From the NCBI GenBank assembly GCA_964652975.1, contig CAZZCN010000004.1:1-64000 (forward strand): DNA of 64,000 nt. Reading direction: 5' to 3'. Made by a program: the position numbers and the translations under genes. Numbering within the stretch: the stretch's first letter is position 1; each line of letters begins with the position of its first letter. The stretch is from CAZZCN01 sp964652975 (lineage in GTDB: Bacteria > Bacillota > Clostridia > Saccharofermentanales > UBA5734). The notes beneath the pieces are model-generated. The model searched no databases and was not told where the DNA came from. It worked only from the letters and a program-made list of their open reading frames with translations. This document shows, piece after piece, positions 18,343 through 26,864 of the stretch.

Positions 18343-19452
18343 ATGCATATCGTACTTATCACTTTACACAGAGTAACCAACTTTGGTTCCATGATTCAAT
18401 CGTATGCATTGACGCACTTTCTTGAAAAAAATGGATATATTGTAGAAATATTGGACTTTGTTCCACGGGGACTCAGAATGAAGGCTGCGTTATTTCCAAT
18501 CAATGACCGCCGAAGTTTAACAAATAAAGCTGTGAGATTCTTGCCAGCTTTGATTTGTAATATTGTTGAATATTGTACCATGAACATATTTGTCAACAAA
18601 CATCTCAATGTGACAAAAAAACGTTATCATTCTTATAACGACGTTATTTCTGATCTGCCAAAGGCTGACACATATATATGTGGTAGCGATCAAATCTGGA
18701 ATACTCAGAATTATAATCTTTCAGACGATATTCGAGTATATTATCTGGATCTGCCGACCGATAAAGCTAAAAAAATTTCTTACGCCGCAAGTTTTGGTAA
18801 GGATGCATTTTCAAATGGGGAGATGGGAAATATTAAGAATTGGCTTTCGTCCTTTTCCGGAATTTCTGTAAGAGAAGATAACGCACTTTGTAATCTTCAT
18901 AGAATGGGAATCGACCGTGCAGTACAAGTTCTGGATCCATCGTTTCTTCTTAAGGACAGCGACTGGGAAACGCTTATAGTGGATAAAAAACCTGTGGATG
19001 GTTACGTTTTTGTTTATAACCTTAATCGTAATGCACAGTTGAAAAAGATTTCTCTTCAGATAGCAGCGGAAAGAAAGTTGAGAATTGTTAATTTTGCAGA
19101 CACGTTTGAATTTATCAAAGGCGCTGAGAATCGGCTTATAAATGGCCCTTTAGATTTTCTTAGATATATCGCAAACGCCGAATATATAATAACGGATTCT
19201 TTTCATGGAATAGCACTATCGATAAATTTTAACCGTCAGTTCATATGTGTGCCCGCACCGAAGTACAATTGTCGATTAGAAAGCCTTCTGAGACTTTTCG
19301 GTCTTGAGAATCGACTTATTATCGGCGAAATACCGAATCATTTGATAGACTCTATAGGTAAAGTGGAATATAAAGATGTTAACAAGATCCTAATAAAAGA
19401 AAGAGAAGCTTCTGGTGAATATTTATTGAACTTATTGGGGAAAGAAATTTGA
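18343..19452 (+). CDS. Polysaccharide pyruvyl transferase family protein (second copy)
   Basis: A 369-residue member of the same family as the gene at 14970 but clearly diverged. It has HRVTNFGSMIQSYALTHFL, CGSDQIWN, ISYAASFG, SVREDNAL and TDSFHGIALSINF. GGGAAGGAGTC is a strong ribosome-binding site for ATG 18343. Its final codons overlap the TTG start of the iron-sulfur protein that follows (TTGA), a pairing commonly seen between these two families, suggesting that they act together on a glycan substituent. Confidence 0.9.
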   Translation: MHIVLITLHRVTNFGSMIQSYALTHFLEKNGYIVEILDFVPRGLRMKAALFPINDRRSLTNKAVRFLPALICNIVEYCTMNIFVNKHLNVTKKRYHSYNDVISDLPKADTYICGSDQIWNTQNYNLSDDIRVYYLDLPTDKAKKISYAASFGKDAFSNGEMGNIKNWLSSFSGISVREDNALCNLHRMGIDRAVQVLDPSFLLKDSDWETLIVDKKPVDGYVFVYNLNRNAQLKKISLQIAAERKLRIVNFADTFEFIKGAENRLINGPLDFLRYIANAEYIITDSFHGIALSINFNRQFICVPAPKYNCRLESLLRLFGLENRLIIGEIPNHLIDSIGKVEYKDVNKILIKEREASGEYLLNLLGKEI

Positions 19453-20627
19453 GTATTGAAAATATTAAAGAGCGCTGCACTGGATGTGGTAGTTGTGTTG
19501 CAATCTGCCCGATAAAATGTATAGAAATGATTGAGAATCAAGAGGGCTTTTTGTATCCTAAGGTTAGTATTGCATGTGTTCAATGCGGGAAATGCGAAAA
19601 CATATGTCCAGCGGATCATGTTGACAGTAATGGCCAAGTAAGAGAATATTATGCAGCATGGTCGCTTGACCGTGATTCGTTACTTCTCAGTTCATCCGGA
19701 GGAATGTTTTCTGTACTTTCTATATATTTTTTAGAGCAAGGTGGAGCCGTTGTTGGGTGTGTTTATGATAAAGAGAAGGTGGTTACATACAAGATTATAA
19801 CCGAAAGAAATGATTTAGAAGCCCTTCGAGGTTCCAAATATGTTGAGAGTAATATTTGTGATATTTATGGACCACTCGAGCAGAAGCTGAAGCTGGGAAT
19901 TCCAGTCTTGTATACGGGAACACCCTGTCAGGTAAGTGCAGTGCGCAATTACTTCGATCAACGGTATGACAACCTTTATCTTGTTGATTTTATTTGCCAT
20001 GGAGTGCCAAGCAGAAAATTGTATCTATCTTATCTTTACTCGTTAGGTAAAAAGCACCACAGCTGCATATATGATTTTAATTTCCGAACAAAAGAGAAGC
20101 ACGACTGGTCACTGACATATTCATATCGGTATAAAGACAGCAGAGGCAAAGCACATAAAGTTCTGCATATTGCATCTCTTTCATCATATTACAGGGCTTT
20201 CCTGAATGGTGACACCTACCGTGAAAGTTGTTATAAATGCCGTTATACGTCGAAGAAAAGAATCAGCGACATAACTTTGGGTGATTTCTGGGGAATAGAG
20301 TCCGTCGAAGATATGAAAAATAATCCAGACGGTGTTTCCGCTTTGCTGGTTAACACGGAAAAAGGAAAACGCTTACTGGAAGCTGTTAAAGGAAATCTTT
20401 ATCTGCAAAAAACGACTTTTGATCAGATCAGCAGGAGAAACAAAAACCTGCTTGTTCCATCGGTGCGCAGGAGTGTTCGTGATTTGGTGTATAAAAGGCT
20501 AAACGAGGTCGGCTATGAAAAAATGCAGAATGAAATAATTGAAAATCCACATTATATAATAGAATGGATAAAAACTTTTGTTTCTAACGACACAAGACAG
20601 AAGATAAAACGTCTATTTAGAAATTAA
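19449..20627 (+). CDS. 4Fe-4S/FrhB-domain oxidoreductase-like protein
   Basis: A 392-residue protein with two N-terminal ferredoxin motifs (CTGCGSCVAICP and CVQCGKCENICP, residues about 10-55) followed by the coenzyme F420 hydrogenase/dehydrogenase beta-subunit N- and C-terminal domains. Conserved pieces are LSSSGGMFS, YTGTPCQVSAV, DFICHGVPS and a later CYKCRY..ISDITLGDFWG. Members occur in polysaccharide loci of bacteria that lack F420, and their reaction is unknown; a redox modification of a sugar or pyruvyl group is inferred. The TTG start overlaps the previous stop. Confidence 0.9.
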   Translation: MSIENIKERCTGCGSCVAICPIKCIEMIENQEGFLYPKVSIACVQCGKCENICPADHVDSNGQVREYYAAWSLDRDSLLLSSSGGMFSVLSIYFLEQGGAVVGCVYDKEKVVTYKIITERNDLEALRGSKYVESNICDIYGPLEQKLKLGIPVLYTGTPCQVSAVRNYFDQRYDNLYLVDFICHGVPSRKLYLSYLYSLGKKHHSCIYDFNFRTKEKHDWSLTYSYRYKDSRGKAHKVLHIASLSSYYRAFLNGDTYRESCYKCRYTSKKRISDITLGDFWGIESVEDMKNNPDGVSALLVNTEKGKRLLEAVKGNLYLQKTTFDQISRRNKNLLVPSVRRSVRDLVYKRLNEVGYEKMQNEIIENPHYIIEWIKTFVSNDTRQKIKRLFRN

Positions 20628-20702
20628 AGTTTATCCAATATAAGTTGTCTATGGAATTCAAGAGAACAGAGTGTATATGTTATTCATTAAGGAAGTGATG
20701 TT

Positions 20703-21863
20703 TTGAATAATTTTAGAGTCAAAAAAGACTGCAGTGGATGTGGCGCATGCACTATTGCCTGCCCGAACCACTGTATCACTATGATATCAGATGTAGAGGG
20801 CTTTCTGTATCCAGTTACAGATACTTTGAAATGTAACAACTGTGATTTATGTGAGAAAATATGTCCAACTTCTGCAGAATACTTCGGTAATAAAAGTCTT
20901 GTCTCCTATGCAATGCGGTCAAAGGACTCAAACGTCAGAATGTCCAGTTCATCGGGTGGCATTTTTACAGTACTCGCTGTTTCAGTTCTAAGAAATGGTG
21001 GTATAGTATTCGGAGCGGCGGCCGACAATATGCAGCAAATTAGACACATTTGTGTCAAATCTGAGAATGAACTGTGGAAGCTCTGCGGTTCTAAGTATGT
21101 TCAGAGCGACGTTGGAAACTCATATTTCGAGGTAAAGAAAGAACTAAAAAATGATACTGTTGTATATTTCAGCGGAACCCCTTGCCAGATTGCAGGATTG
21201 TATGCTTTTTTACGTCATGATTATTCCAATCTGATTACACAAGACATCATATGTCATGGAGTACCATCACCTTTAGTGTGGAAGAAGTATATAAAAGAAA
21301 AATCTGAAAAAAACCATTCCGGAGTTAGAGAAGCTAGTTTTCGGGAAAAAAGTAAAGGATGGGAAAGGTTTTCTATGAAGATCGGATTTAATAATGGAAA
21401 AAACTATGTTGCCGATCTCTCGAAGGATCTTTATCTGCGTGGGTTTCTGAACAATTTATTTCTTAGACCGTCGTGCTATGCTTGTGCGTTCAAATCGGAG
21501 CAACGGCTGGCTGATATCACTCTTGCTGACTGTTGGGGAGCGGACCGGTTAAATGTGAAATTACCTTTCGATCAGGGGCTGTCACTGGTATCGATTAACA
21601 GTATTAAGGGAATGCAACTGTTTAGAGAAGTTGAATCTATGGTGGAATCGGAGTCGTTGTCGTGGAAGGCAGCCATCGGATATAACTGTGCAGCAACCGA
21701 GTCTGCAACTCTTAACACACAGCGAAATAGCTTTTTTGAGAAATTAGCTTTTGATCAGCCCATTCATAAGACTATTCGTAATCACCTACCAAAAAACAGC
21801 ATTATAAATCAAATAGTAAGTAAACTATATCGAATTAAAAAGCGTTTTTTGCATCGTGTATAA
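20703..21863 (+). CDS. 4Fe-4S/FrhB-domain oxidoreductase-like protein (second copy)
   Basis: A 386-residue paralogue of the preceding gene. It has CSGCGACTIACP and CNNCDLCEKICP cluster motifs, MSSSSGGIFT, SGTPCQIAG, DIICHGVPSPLVW and CYACAFKSEQRLADITLADCWG. The start is TTG 20703 with AAGGAAGTGATG just upstream. Two tandem members following a pyruvyl transferase suggest either two modified positions in the glycan or neofunctionalised duplicates. Confidence 0.9.
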   Translation: MNNFRVKKDCSGCGACTIACPNHCITMISDVEGFLYPVTDTLKCNNCDLCEKICPTSAEYFGNKSLVSYAMRSKDSNVRMSSSSGGIFTVLAVSVLRNGGIVFGAAADNMQQIRHICVKSENELWKLCGSKYVQSDVGNSYFEVKKELKNDTVVYFSGTPCQIAGLYAFLRHDYSNLITQDIICHGVPSPLVWKKYIKEKSEKNHSGVREASFREKSKGWERFSMKIGFNNGKNYVADLSKDLYLRGFLNNLFLRPSCYACAFKSEQRLADITLADCWGADRLNVKLPFDQGLSLVSINSIKGMQLFREVESMVESESLSWKAAIGYNCAATESATLNTQRNSFFEKLAFDQPIHKTIRNHLPKNSIINQIVSKLYRIKKRFLHRV

Positions 21864-21980
21864 TAGGAATATAACGATATGTAATTTATGAAATAGTTAT
21901 TCCAAAATCAAAAGGAACATCACAAAAATAAGCCAGATTCAATTACAAAGTTTGTATATTAACTTCGGTATTTGAATGCT

Positions 21981-22122
21981 TAATTCTGTTATCATTCAAA
22001 GTGTCCTTATTTATCCGTTTTATTGTAGTACCATTTATAAATAAATCTATTCATCGGGTTTGTGAGGTACAACATTGAATAGATTTTTAATTCAATATAA
22101 TGAACACTTGGAGCAGAATTTA
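21981..22122. repeat. Imperfect inverted repeat, MITE-like or terminator
   Basis: A long imperfect palindrome. The outer arms TAATTCTG (21981) and CAGAATTTA (22114), middle AAGTGTCC and GAACACTT, and a perfect 11-bp inner pair AAATCTATTCA (22043-22053) with TGAATAGATTT (22076-22086) followed by T residues. It sits in the 371-base gap between the second FrhB protein and the acyltransferase. It could be a miniature transposable element remnant or a large terminator hairpin. Confidence 0.4.
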
Positions 22123-22234
22123 CTTCAACAATTTTATTAAGTTTGGGTTATAATCTCTTGCACAAATAGCCTTTGATAGTGTAAAATAAATTACTAAATA
22201 AATAAATATCAAAAGTAGGAATTGGTAAAAACAA

Positions 22235-24032
22235 ATGAAAAATTTAGTTGCATCTAATATTTATAGAAAAGACATTGATGGATTAAGAGCACTCGCAGTT
22301 CTAGCTGTTATTTTATTCCATTCTGGCTACCTTCCAAACGGATATTTAGGGGTNNNNNNNNNNTTTTGGATTTTCCGGATTTGGTGGTGGGTTCATAGGG
22401 GTTGATATATTTTTTGTCATTAGTGGTTTTCTTATAACTAAAACAATATATATTGAAATAAATGAAAATCGATTTTCTCTTTTTGCGTTTTATTTGCGAA
22501 GAATAAGGAGAATAATTCCATTAGTATTAATAGTTAATTTTATTGCTTTGATAATTGGTATTTGTGTTATGCTACCTAACGATTTGGAAAACTTAGTTGA
22601 ATCGATTATTGCAACTAATATATTTAGTAATAATATTTTACAATACATTACTACTGGGGATTATTGGAATGTAATAAATGAATACAAACCGTTAATGCAC
22701 ACTTGGAGTCTTGGAATAGAAGAACAATACTACCTATTTTATCCATTTGTTTTTTTAATTATTGGACGATGGAAAAAGAAATATATTTTTCCAACACTAA
22801 TAATTCTAACTTCGATATCACTTATTTTATTTTTATTCCCTTCATTTGACGATGTTTCCAAATTTTATTTAATTCCATTTCGCTTTTTTGAAATATCATT
22901 GGGTGGAATAGGTGCAATAATTTTCAAGGATAAAGTTATTAAATATAGATTTTCATGGATACTGATTTTTGTTATTCTATTTATTTTATGCTTTAACGTT
23001 GTTTACATACCAAATAATTTCAAACTTTTATTAATAGTCACTATGTCATTAGGATTAATTATTTCAGCAAATAGCCAAAATAGAGTCAGTTCAATTATTT
23101 TAGAAAACAAATTAATAGTTGGCATTGGAAAAATTAGTTTTAGCCTGTATATGTGGCATCAGCTAATATTTGCGTATTGTCGATATTTCGTTTTGGAAGA
23201 AATCAATTTTACTTCTACGATTATCTTATATATTTTAATATTTTCACTTTCTATAGTATCATACAATATAATTGAAAAACCTTTTAGAAATAAGAAAAAA
23301 ATTAGCGTTTCAATATTAATTTGGTTAGTGAGTATTGGGTTCGTAATAACCACTGGTCTATCATTCTTTATCTATTTCAGAGCAGGTGTTATCCGTGATA
23401 TTCCAGAACTTGATATCACACAATCAAATATACAGAAAAATATTCATGCGCAATACAATGATAATATATATAGTATGAATAAAGAATTTACTACAAGCAA
23501 TAAAATAAAAGTATTAATTATTGGAGATAGCCAGGCGAGGGATTGGGCAAATATTTTACTTGAGTCTAAATTCAACGAAAATATAGAAATATCATATATA
23601 TTTTCATTATCTAACAATGATAATGTTAGAAACAGATTAGACCGAGCAGACTACATTTATTTTTCTGGATTAAATAAGCAATTATATGATGAATATGCTA
23701 AACAATATAGTATAGATACTTTAAAGGTTTGGTGTGTAGGTATAAAAAAGTTTGGAGTTTGTAATGGCATTTTTTATAATAAGAGAGGAAGTAAGGATTA
23801 CCTATATCAAAAAACGATTATTAAGAAAGATATATCAGATAGAAATACTACATTGAAAGATCAATGGGGAAATAAATATATTGATCTAATTGAAATGAAT
23901 ATCGATCAAAATGGCTTTGTACCGGTATTTACACCGAATGGTAAATTCATTAGTCCTGATTGTGTCCATTTAAGCAAAGCTGGAGCAATTTATTTTGCTG
24001 GATTTGTTGAAAAACAAATACAAATAAATTAA
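22235..24032 (+). CDS. Acyltransferase 3 family (OafA/YrhL type), interrupted by a gap
   Basis: A membrane O-acyltransferase of the OafA family with a C-terminal SGNH-like domain, which acetylates sugars of the surface glycan. The ATG at 22235 begins KNLVASNIYRKDIDGLRALAV, the family's N-terminal signature (catalytic His in FHSGYLP). A 10-N gap at 22354 interrupts it; after the gap the frame continues with GGGFIGVDIFFVISGFLIT, RRIRRIIP, MHTWSLGIEEQYYLFYP and about ten membrane segments. Residues corresponding to 23515-24032 carry IIGDSQARDW and DCVHLSKAG, the SGNH Ser and Asp/His blocks. The two sides are in different frames unless the true gap is a multiple of three. Confidence 0.85.
22354..22363. 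other. Assembly gap (10 N)
   Basis: Ten undetermined bases within the acyltransferase coding region. The left side ends after NGYLG and the right side begins before FGFSGFGGGFIGVDIFF. Both sides seem to cover the same conserved family motif, so the join is suspicious. Confidence 0.95.
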
Positions 24033-24489
24033 AGTGGACAGTACCAATTATATAAGCGGATAAATATCCATAATATCATAGAAAAAAAGATGTAATTGAA
24101 TATTATCGTTGTGAAAAATCATGATTCTAGCAAATATCACTTTAAGGATACCGAGTACCGAAAGCAAATAGGAAACTGATGATGGCTGATAGTAACTACA
24201 ATGAAAATCGATAGAAAACGGCACCCAACTGAGAAAAATTTATTAACAATAACACGTACCTACTTTTATTCGCTTTGCTTTGCCGAAATTCATCAGTTTA
24301 CATTACGTTACCACTAAAGAGGAATGTCACAATGTCAAGAGCTTTTTTATTAAGTGACTGTAAATACATCTTACAAAGCACACTTAATGACAATAAAAAT
24401 TGTGTATATATATCAAGCTATTCACTAGAGATATTCAATTACTTAACTTAATACTGAATTTATATAAAACCTTGAAAGATAAGCAAAGC
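24033..24489. other. Intergenic remnant region
   Basis: About 457 bases without a recognisable gene. A 39-codon open frame at 24332 (MSRAFLLSDCKYI...) has a plausible AAGAGGAA site but no recognisable homology. A short frame near 24130-24175 (KYHFKDTEYRKQIGN) looks like degraded protein-coding sequence, possibly transposase. The composition and the adjacent capE remnant suggest rearranged DNA. Confidence 0.4.
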
Positions 24490-24822
24490 ATATTCAAAAA
24501 TAAAATATTAATGATCACCGGTGGGACTGGGTCCTTCGGTAATGCTGTTTTTAGGAAATTCCTTGACAGCGAGGTCAAGGAGGTTCGTATATTTTCCAGG
24601 GACGAGAAGAAGCAGGACGATATGCGAAAACTTTATAAGAATGACAAGATTAAATTTTACAACGGGAATGTGCGGGACATTGCAAGTATCAAGAATGCGA
24701 TGAATGCTGATGTGTATACATCACAGAACACGAAGCAACTATCGCTTGAAGAAGTGAAGGCGAGACTTTTGTAACTGCATTATATACAAGAAGAGCTTGT
24801 AGCTTGGAATGCGAGGAAGTGA
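24490..24822 (+). pseudogene. capE: capE remnant with large internal deletion
   Basis: A degraded copy of the intact capE gene at 26865. The start codon is changed to ATA (IFKNKILMITGGTGSFGNAV versus MFKNNILMITGG...). After about 65 codons, at KNAM, the sequence jumps to NADVYTSQNTKQLSLEEV, which in the intact gene lies 231 codons further on. CAA has become TAA near the 3' end, after which the reading frame can still be followed (LHYIQEELVAWNARK) to the original stop position. The catalytic domain is gone. The nucleotide sequence has many silent differences from the intact gene, so the duplication is not recent. Confidence 0.92.
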
Positions 24823-25001
24823 TGCGTTAATAAATATGGGTATGGGTACCACGTGCCGAAAAGGAACTTGAATGTTCTGGAAACTGGAGAAGCCCGTATA
24901 GTAGGTGTTGGCGATTTCGGGAAAAGTTAGTTCCGGTGACGGAAAAAAGTTTGTTCCAATATGGGGTACGTGGTTTGGGGGAGGAACTTGAGGAACAAAA
25001 C

Positions 25002-25021
25002 CAGCGGAAACGCTGTTTTTT
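25002..25021 (+). terminator. Intrinsic terminator directly 5' of riboswitch 1
   Basis: CAGCG, GAAA tetraloop, CGCTG and six T residues form a compact terminator. The same hairpin occurs at 26657-26678 after B', so this copy probably marks the end of a now-deleted upstream module. Confidence 0.8.
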
Positions 25022-25041
25022 GTAACTAAATGATAACAATA

Positions 25042-25128
25042 TTCTTGAAAATGGCAAACTTGCCTAAAGGTGAGGACGCAAAGCCAAGAGTCTAAGGCGT
25101 AAGCTACGACAGTCGGGCTGCCAAGAGG
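25042..25128 (+). promoter_or_regulatory. c-di-GMP-I (GEMM-I) riboswitch, copy 1
   Basis: The sequence carries the GEMM-I consensus: GGCAAACTTGCC, GGACGCAAAGCC (25073-25084) and TCGGGCTGCC (25113-25122). These are the P2 arm, the conserved receptor strand and the strand carrying the ligand-contact cytosine. P1 is formed by TTCTTG (25042) and CAAGAGG (25122). The P2 loop here is UAAA rather than the usual GNRA tetraloop, so the loop-receptor contact may be weakened. A hairpin ending in T residues (25123-25154) and then the A' gene follow. It senses cyclic di-GMP in known examples. Confidence 0.88.
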
Positions 25129-25154
25129 TCAAATGTAGTATTGTGACTCTTTTT
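25123..25154 (+). terminator. Riboswitch 1 expression-platform hairpin
   Basis: AGAGGTCA and TGACTCT pair with one bulged G and are followed by five T residues. The 5' arm overlaps the 3' strand of riboswitch P1, so aptamer folding and terminator formation should exclude each other. Confidence 0.55.
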
Positions 25155-25178
25155 GGATTTTACAAAGGAGGGCTTTAT

Positions 25179-25535
25179 ATGTATCGATTTTCTAACTTAA
25201 TTAAGATTACAGGAATAGCCGGCTTGATTTGTGCTATATTTTTGGGTGTGTTTCTTTTTAATAAAGTTATCTCTGCAGTTGACGAGACAAGTAAAGAGCG
25301 TGAGAACAGGGTTCATCTTGCCGCGCAGGAGACCTTGCTTGTTAAGCAGCTGAGGGATCTTGAGCAGGCTTCTTTGACGGATTTTATGACCGGCCAATAT
25401 AACGCTTCGGAATTGTACGATATCGGGAAGAAATATTTTTCGTATGATTTAAGTATTAACGGTAGCGCGGTTAACAGCGGTAATGCACAGATGAATGTCA
25501 GTGGCTCTCAGTTGGGGCTTGTAATTACTGATTGA
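25179..25535 (+). pseudogene. Truncated A' membrane protein (riboswitch module copy 1)
   Basis: A 118-residue open frame that corresponds to the first half of the A protein at 29776. It has an N-terminal membrane helix (about 12-32), then TSKERENRVHLAAQE, LVKQLRDLEQASLTDFM and SELYDIGKKYFSYDLSINGS; the intact copy has SELYDIGKKYFVYDLSVSG. The similarity stops at LVITD, where the frame ends, and the downstream DNA continues as the B' gene in another frame. AAAGGAGGG at 25164-25172 is a strong ribosome-binding site, so a stable truncated protein could still be made under riboswitch control. Family unknown. Confidence 0.7.
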
Positions 25536-26619
25536 CGATACAGGAAGTAAATTCCGCGGTGGCGAGGATAATGGTGGCGAATTTGCCGGGGGGACAGGAG
25601 CTTTCACCGACGATGAGAGTGATGATTCCTTTCGGCAGAGGGATGTATCAAGGAACTGGATGATATTTACAACTATTATGCTGGCATTTGTGATAGTTGA
25701 ACTTGTTATTTTCTTTAGCATCAGCGCGAGATATGACAATGAAAGAAGCATCAATCGAGCCTTTTCCCAGCGCATTTCCAGATATGAAGCGGTTATCAAA
25801 AATTATAATTTGCCGCAGCTAACTACGGACGATGCGGTCAATAACAAAGGATCCGTCAAGGACAATGGAACTGGATCCGACACAGATTCGGGTGCTGGAA
25901 CTGTATCCGCTACAGGGTCTGGCACTGGCACGGGGATGGGTACGGGATTGGGATCGGGATCGGGATCGGGATCGGGCGCAAATAACGGTAACGGTACAGG
26001 TTCGAGTAAGGTTGCGGATGATGCATTGGAAAACAAAGAGATTCCGGACAGCCAGCATTTTTTGGAGAACAGTCTTAAAGCGATTCTTTCGCCGTCTCAA
26101 CTCAGCGATTTATACAAGTCTTTTTGGAAATACGAAATCAAAGTCAATGGCGAGATTTTGCCGCTGGACTTGATCAAAGACGGGCTAAGGATTAAGGTTG
26201 TTTCACAGAAGGATTTTATGGCTGCAAAGGCCCTGGAGAGTTCGGCGTCAGGCTCGGTAACAGACTCGAAATCCGACTCGGATACATATGCAATAGTTTT
26301 GGGAGTTAGTGCCGATTCCCCTGAATCGTCAACAGATTCGCAAAATGCAAAAGTTATTAAAGTTGCTGCCGGTGATTTTACTGTTAAATTCTCGCAAATC
26401 GAGAAACCGAGGGTTTTGCCTGTAGAGATGCATGTTAAAGGCGCGTTGGGCGGCGGTAAATCAAAAGATACTTTCGACAAGCATCTTCTTATCACTTCAG
26501 AAGTCAACCCCGTTATCAGCGTTGCAGACGGTGTAGCATCTTATAGTTTCAAAGATCTTAAGGCTGGGCAGTCCTTTTTTATATCTCCTGACAACATACT
26601 TAGAAGTTATATTGGTTGA
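25525..26619 (+). pseudogene. B' membrane protein lacking its N-terminus (riboswitch module copy 1)
   Basis: Open frame corresponding to the B protein at 30592 but without its first ~25 residues; the frame is open from 25525 and the first usable start is ATG 25660 (MIFTTIMLAFVIVEL), directly at the membrane helix. From there a 319-residue product is possible. Order: membrane helix, YDNERSINRAFSQRI, a long Ser/Gly/Thr/Asp-rich low-complexity linker (about 55-125), ENSLKAILSPSQLSDLYKSF, YEIKVNGEILPLD, a second Ser/Asp-rich stretch, DFTVKFSQIEKPRVLPVEMH, and a C-terminal VASYSFKDLKAGQ..RSYIG. The extracellular part looks intact, so it may still be expressed. The function is unknown. Confidence 0.65.
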
Positions 26620-26656
26620 GATTCGAGTGGCGGGAAAGAAAGTGGAGAGCTAGATG

Positions 26657-26678
26657 CGGCGGAAACGCTGTTTTTTTT
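26657..26678 (+). terminator. Intrinsic terminator after B'
   Basis: CGGCG, GAAA loop and CGCTG (with one G-U pair) followed by eight T residues. Nearly identical to the hairpin at 25002-25021. Confidence 0.75.
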
Positions 26679-26725
26679 AGTGGCTCAATGACTACAATTG
26701 AAAATGTGGCAAGGCAGAATCAAAA
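26679..26725 (+). other. Partial riboswitch 5' flank remnant
   Basis: Downstream of the terminator, CTCAATGACTACAAT..TGAAAATGTGGCAA aligns with CTAAATGATAACAATATTCTTGAAAATGGCAA, the 5' flank and P1/P2 entry of riboswitch 1. The remainder of the aptamer is absent. I read it as the stump of another copy of the module. Confidence 0.4.
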
Positions 26726-26864
26726 GATAATGAATTCTTATAGAAATATAATTATTATAGAAATCAATTGTTACCGTTGCTCAAAATATGTGTTTGAAGT
26801 ATAATTCAATTGTGCTGGATACTTGTATATAGTAAATATTATGTGACCGAAAGGATAGCAAATC

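Noticed and set aside
24130..24175. Fragment KYHFKDTEYRKQIGN suggestive of a transposase end
   Set aside because: Too short and without flanking inverted repeats; the resemblance is not enough to call a mobile element.
25803..26100. Minus-strand frames with PDPDPDP and RSRSRSR repeats
   Set aside because: Antisense translations of the Gly/Ser/Asp-rich linker of B'.
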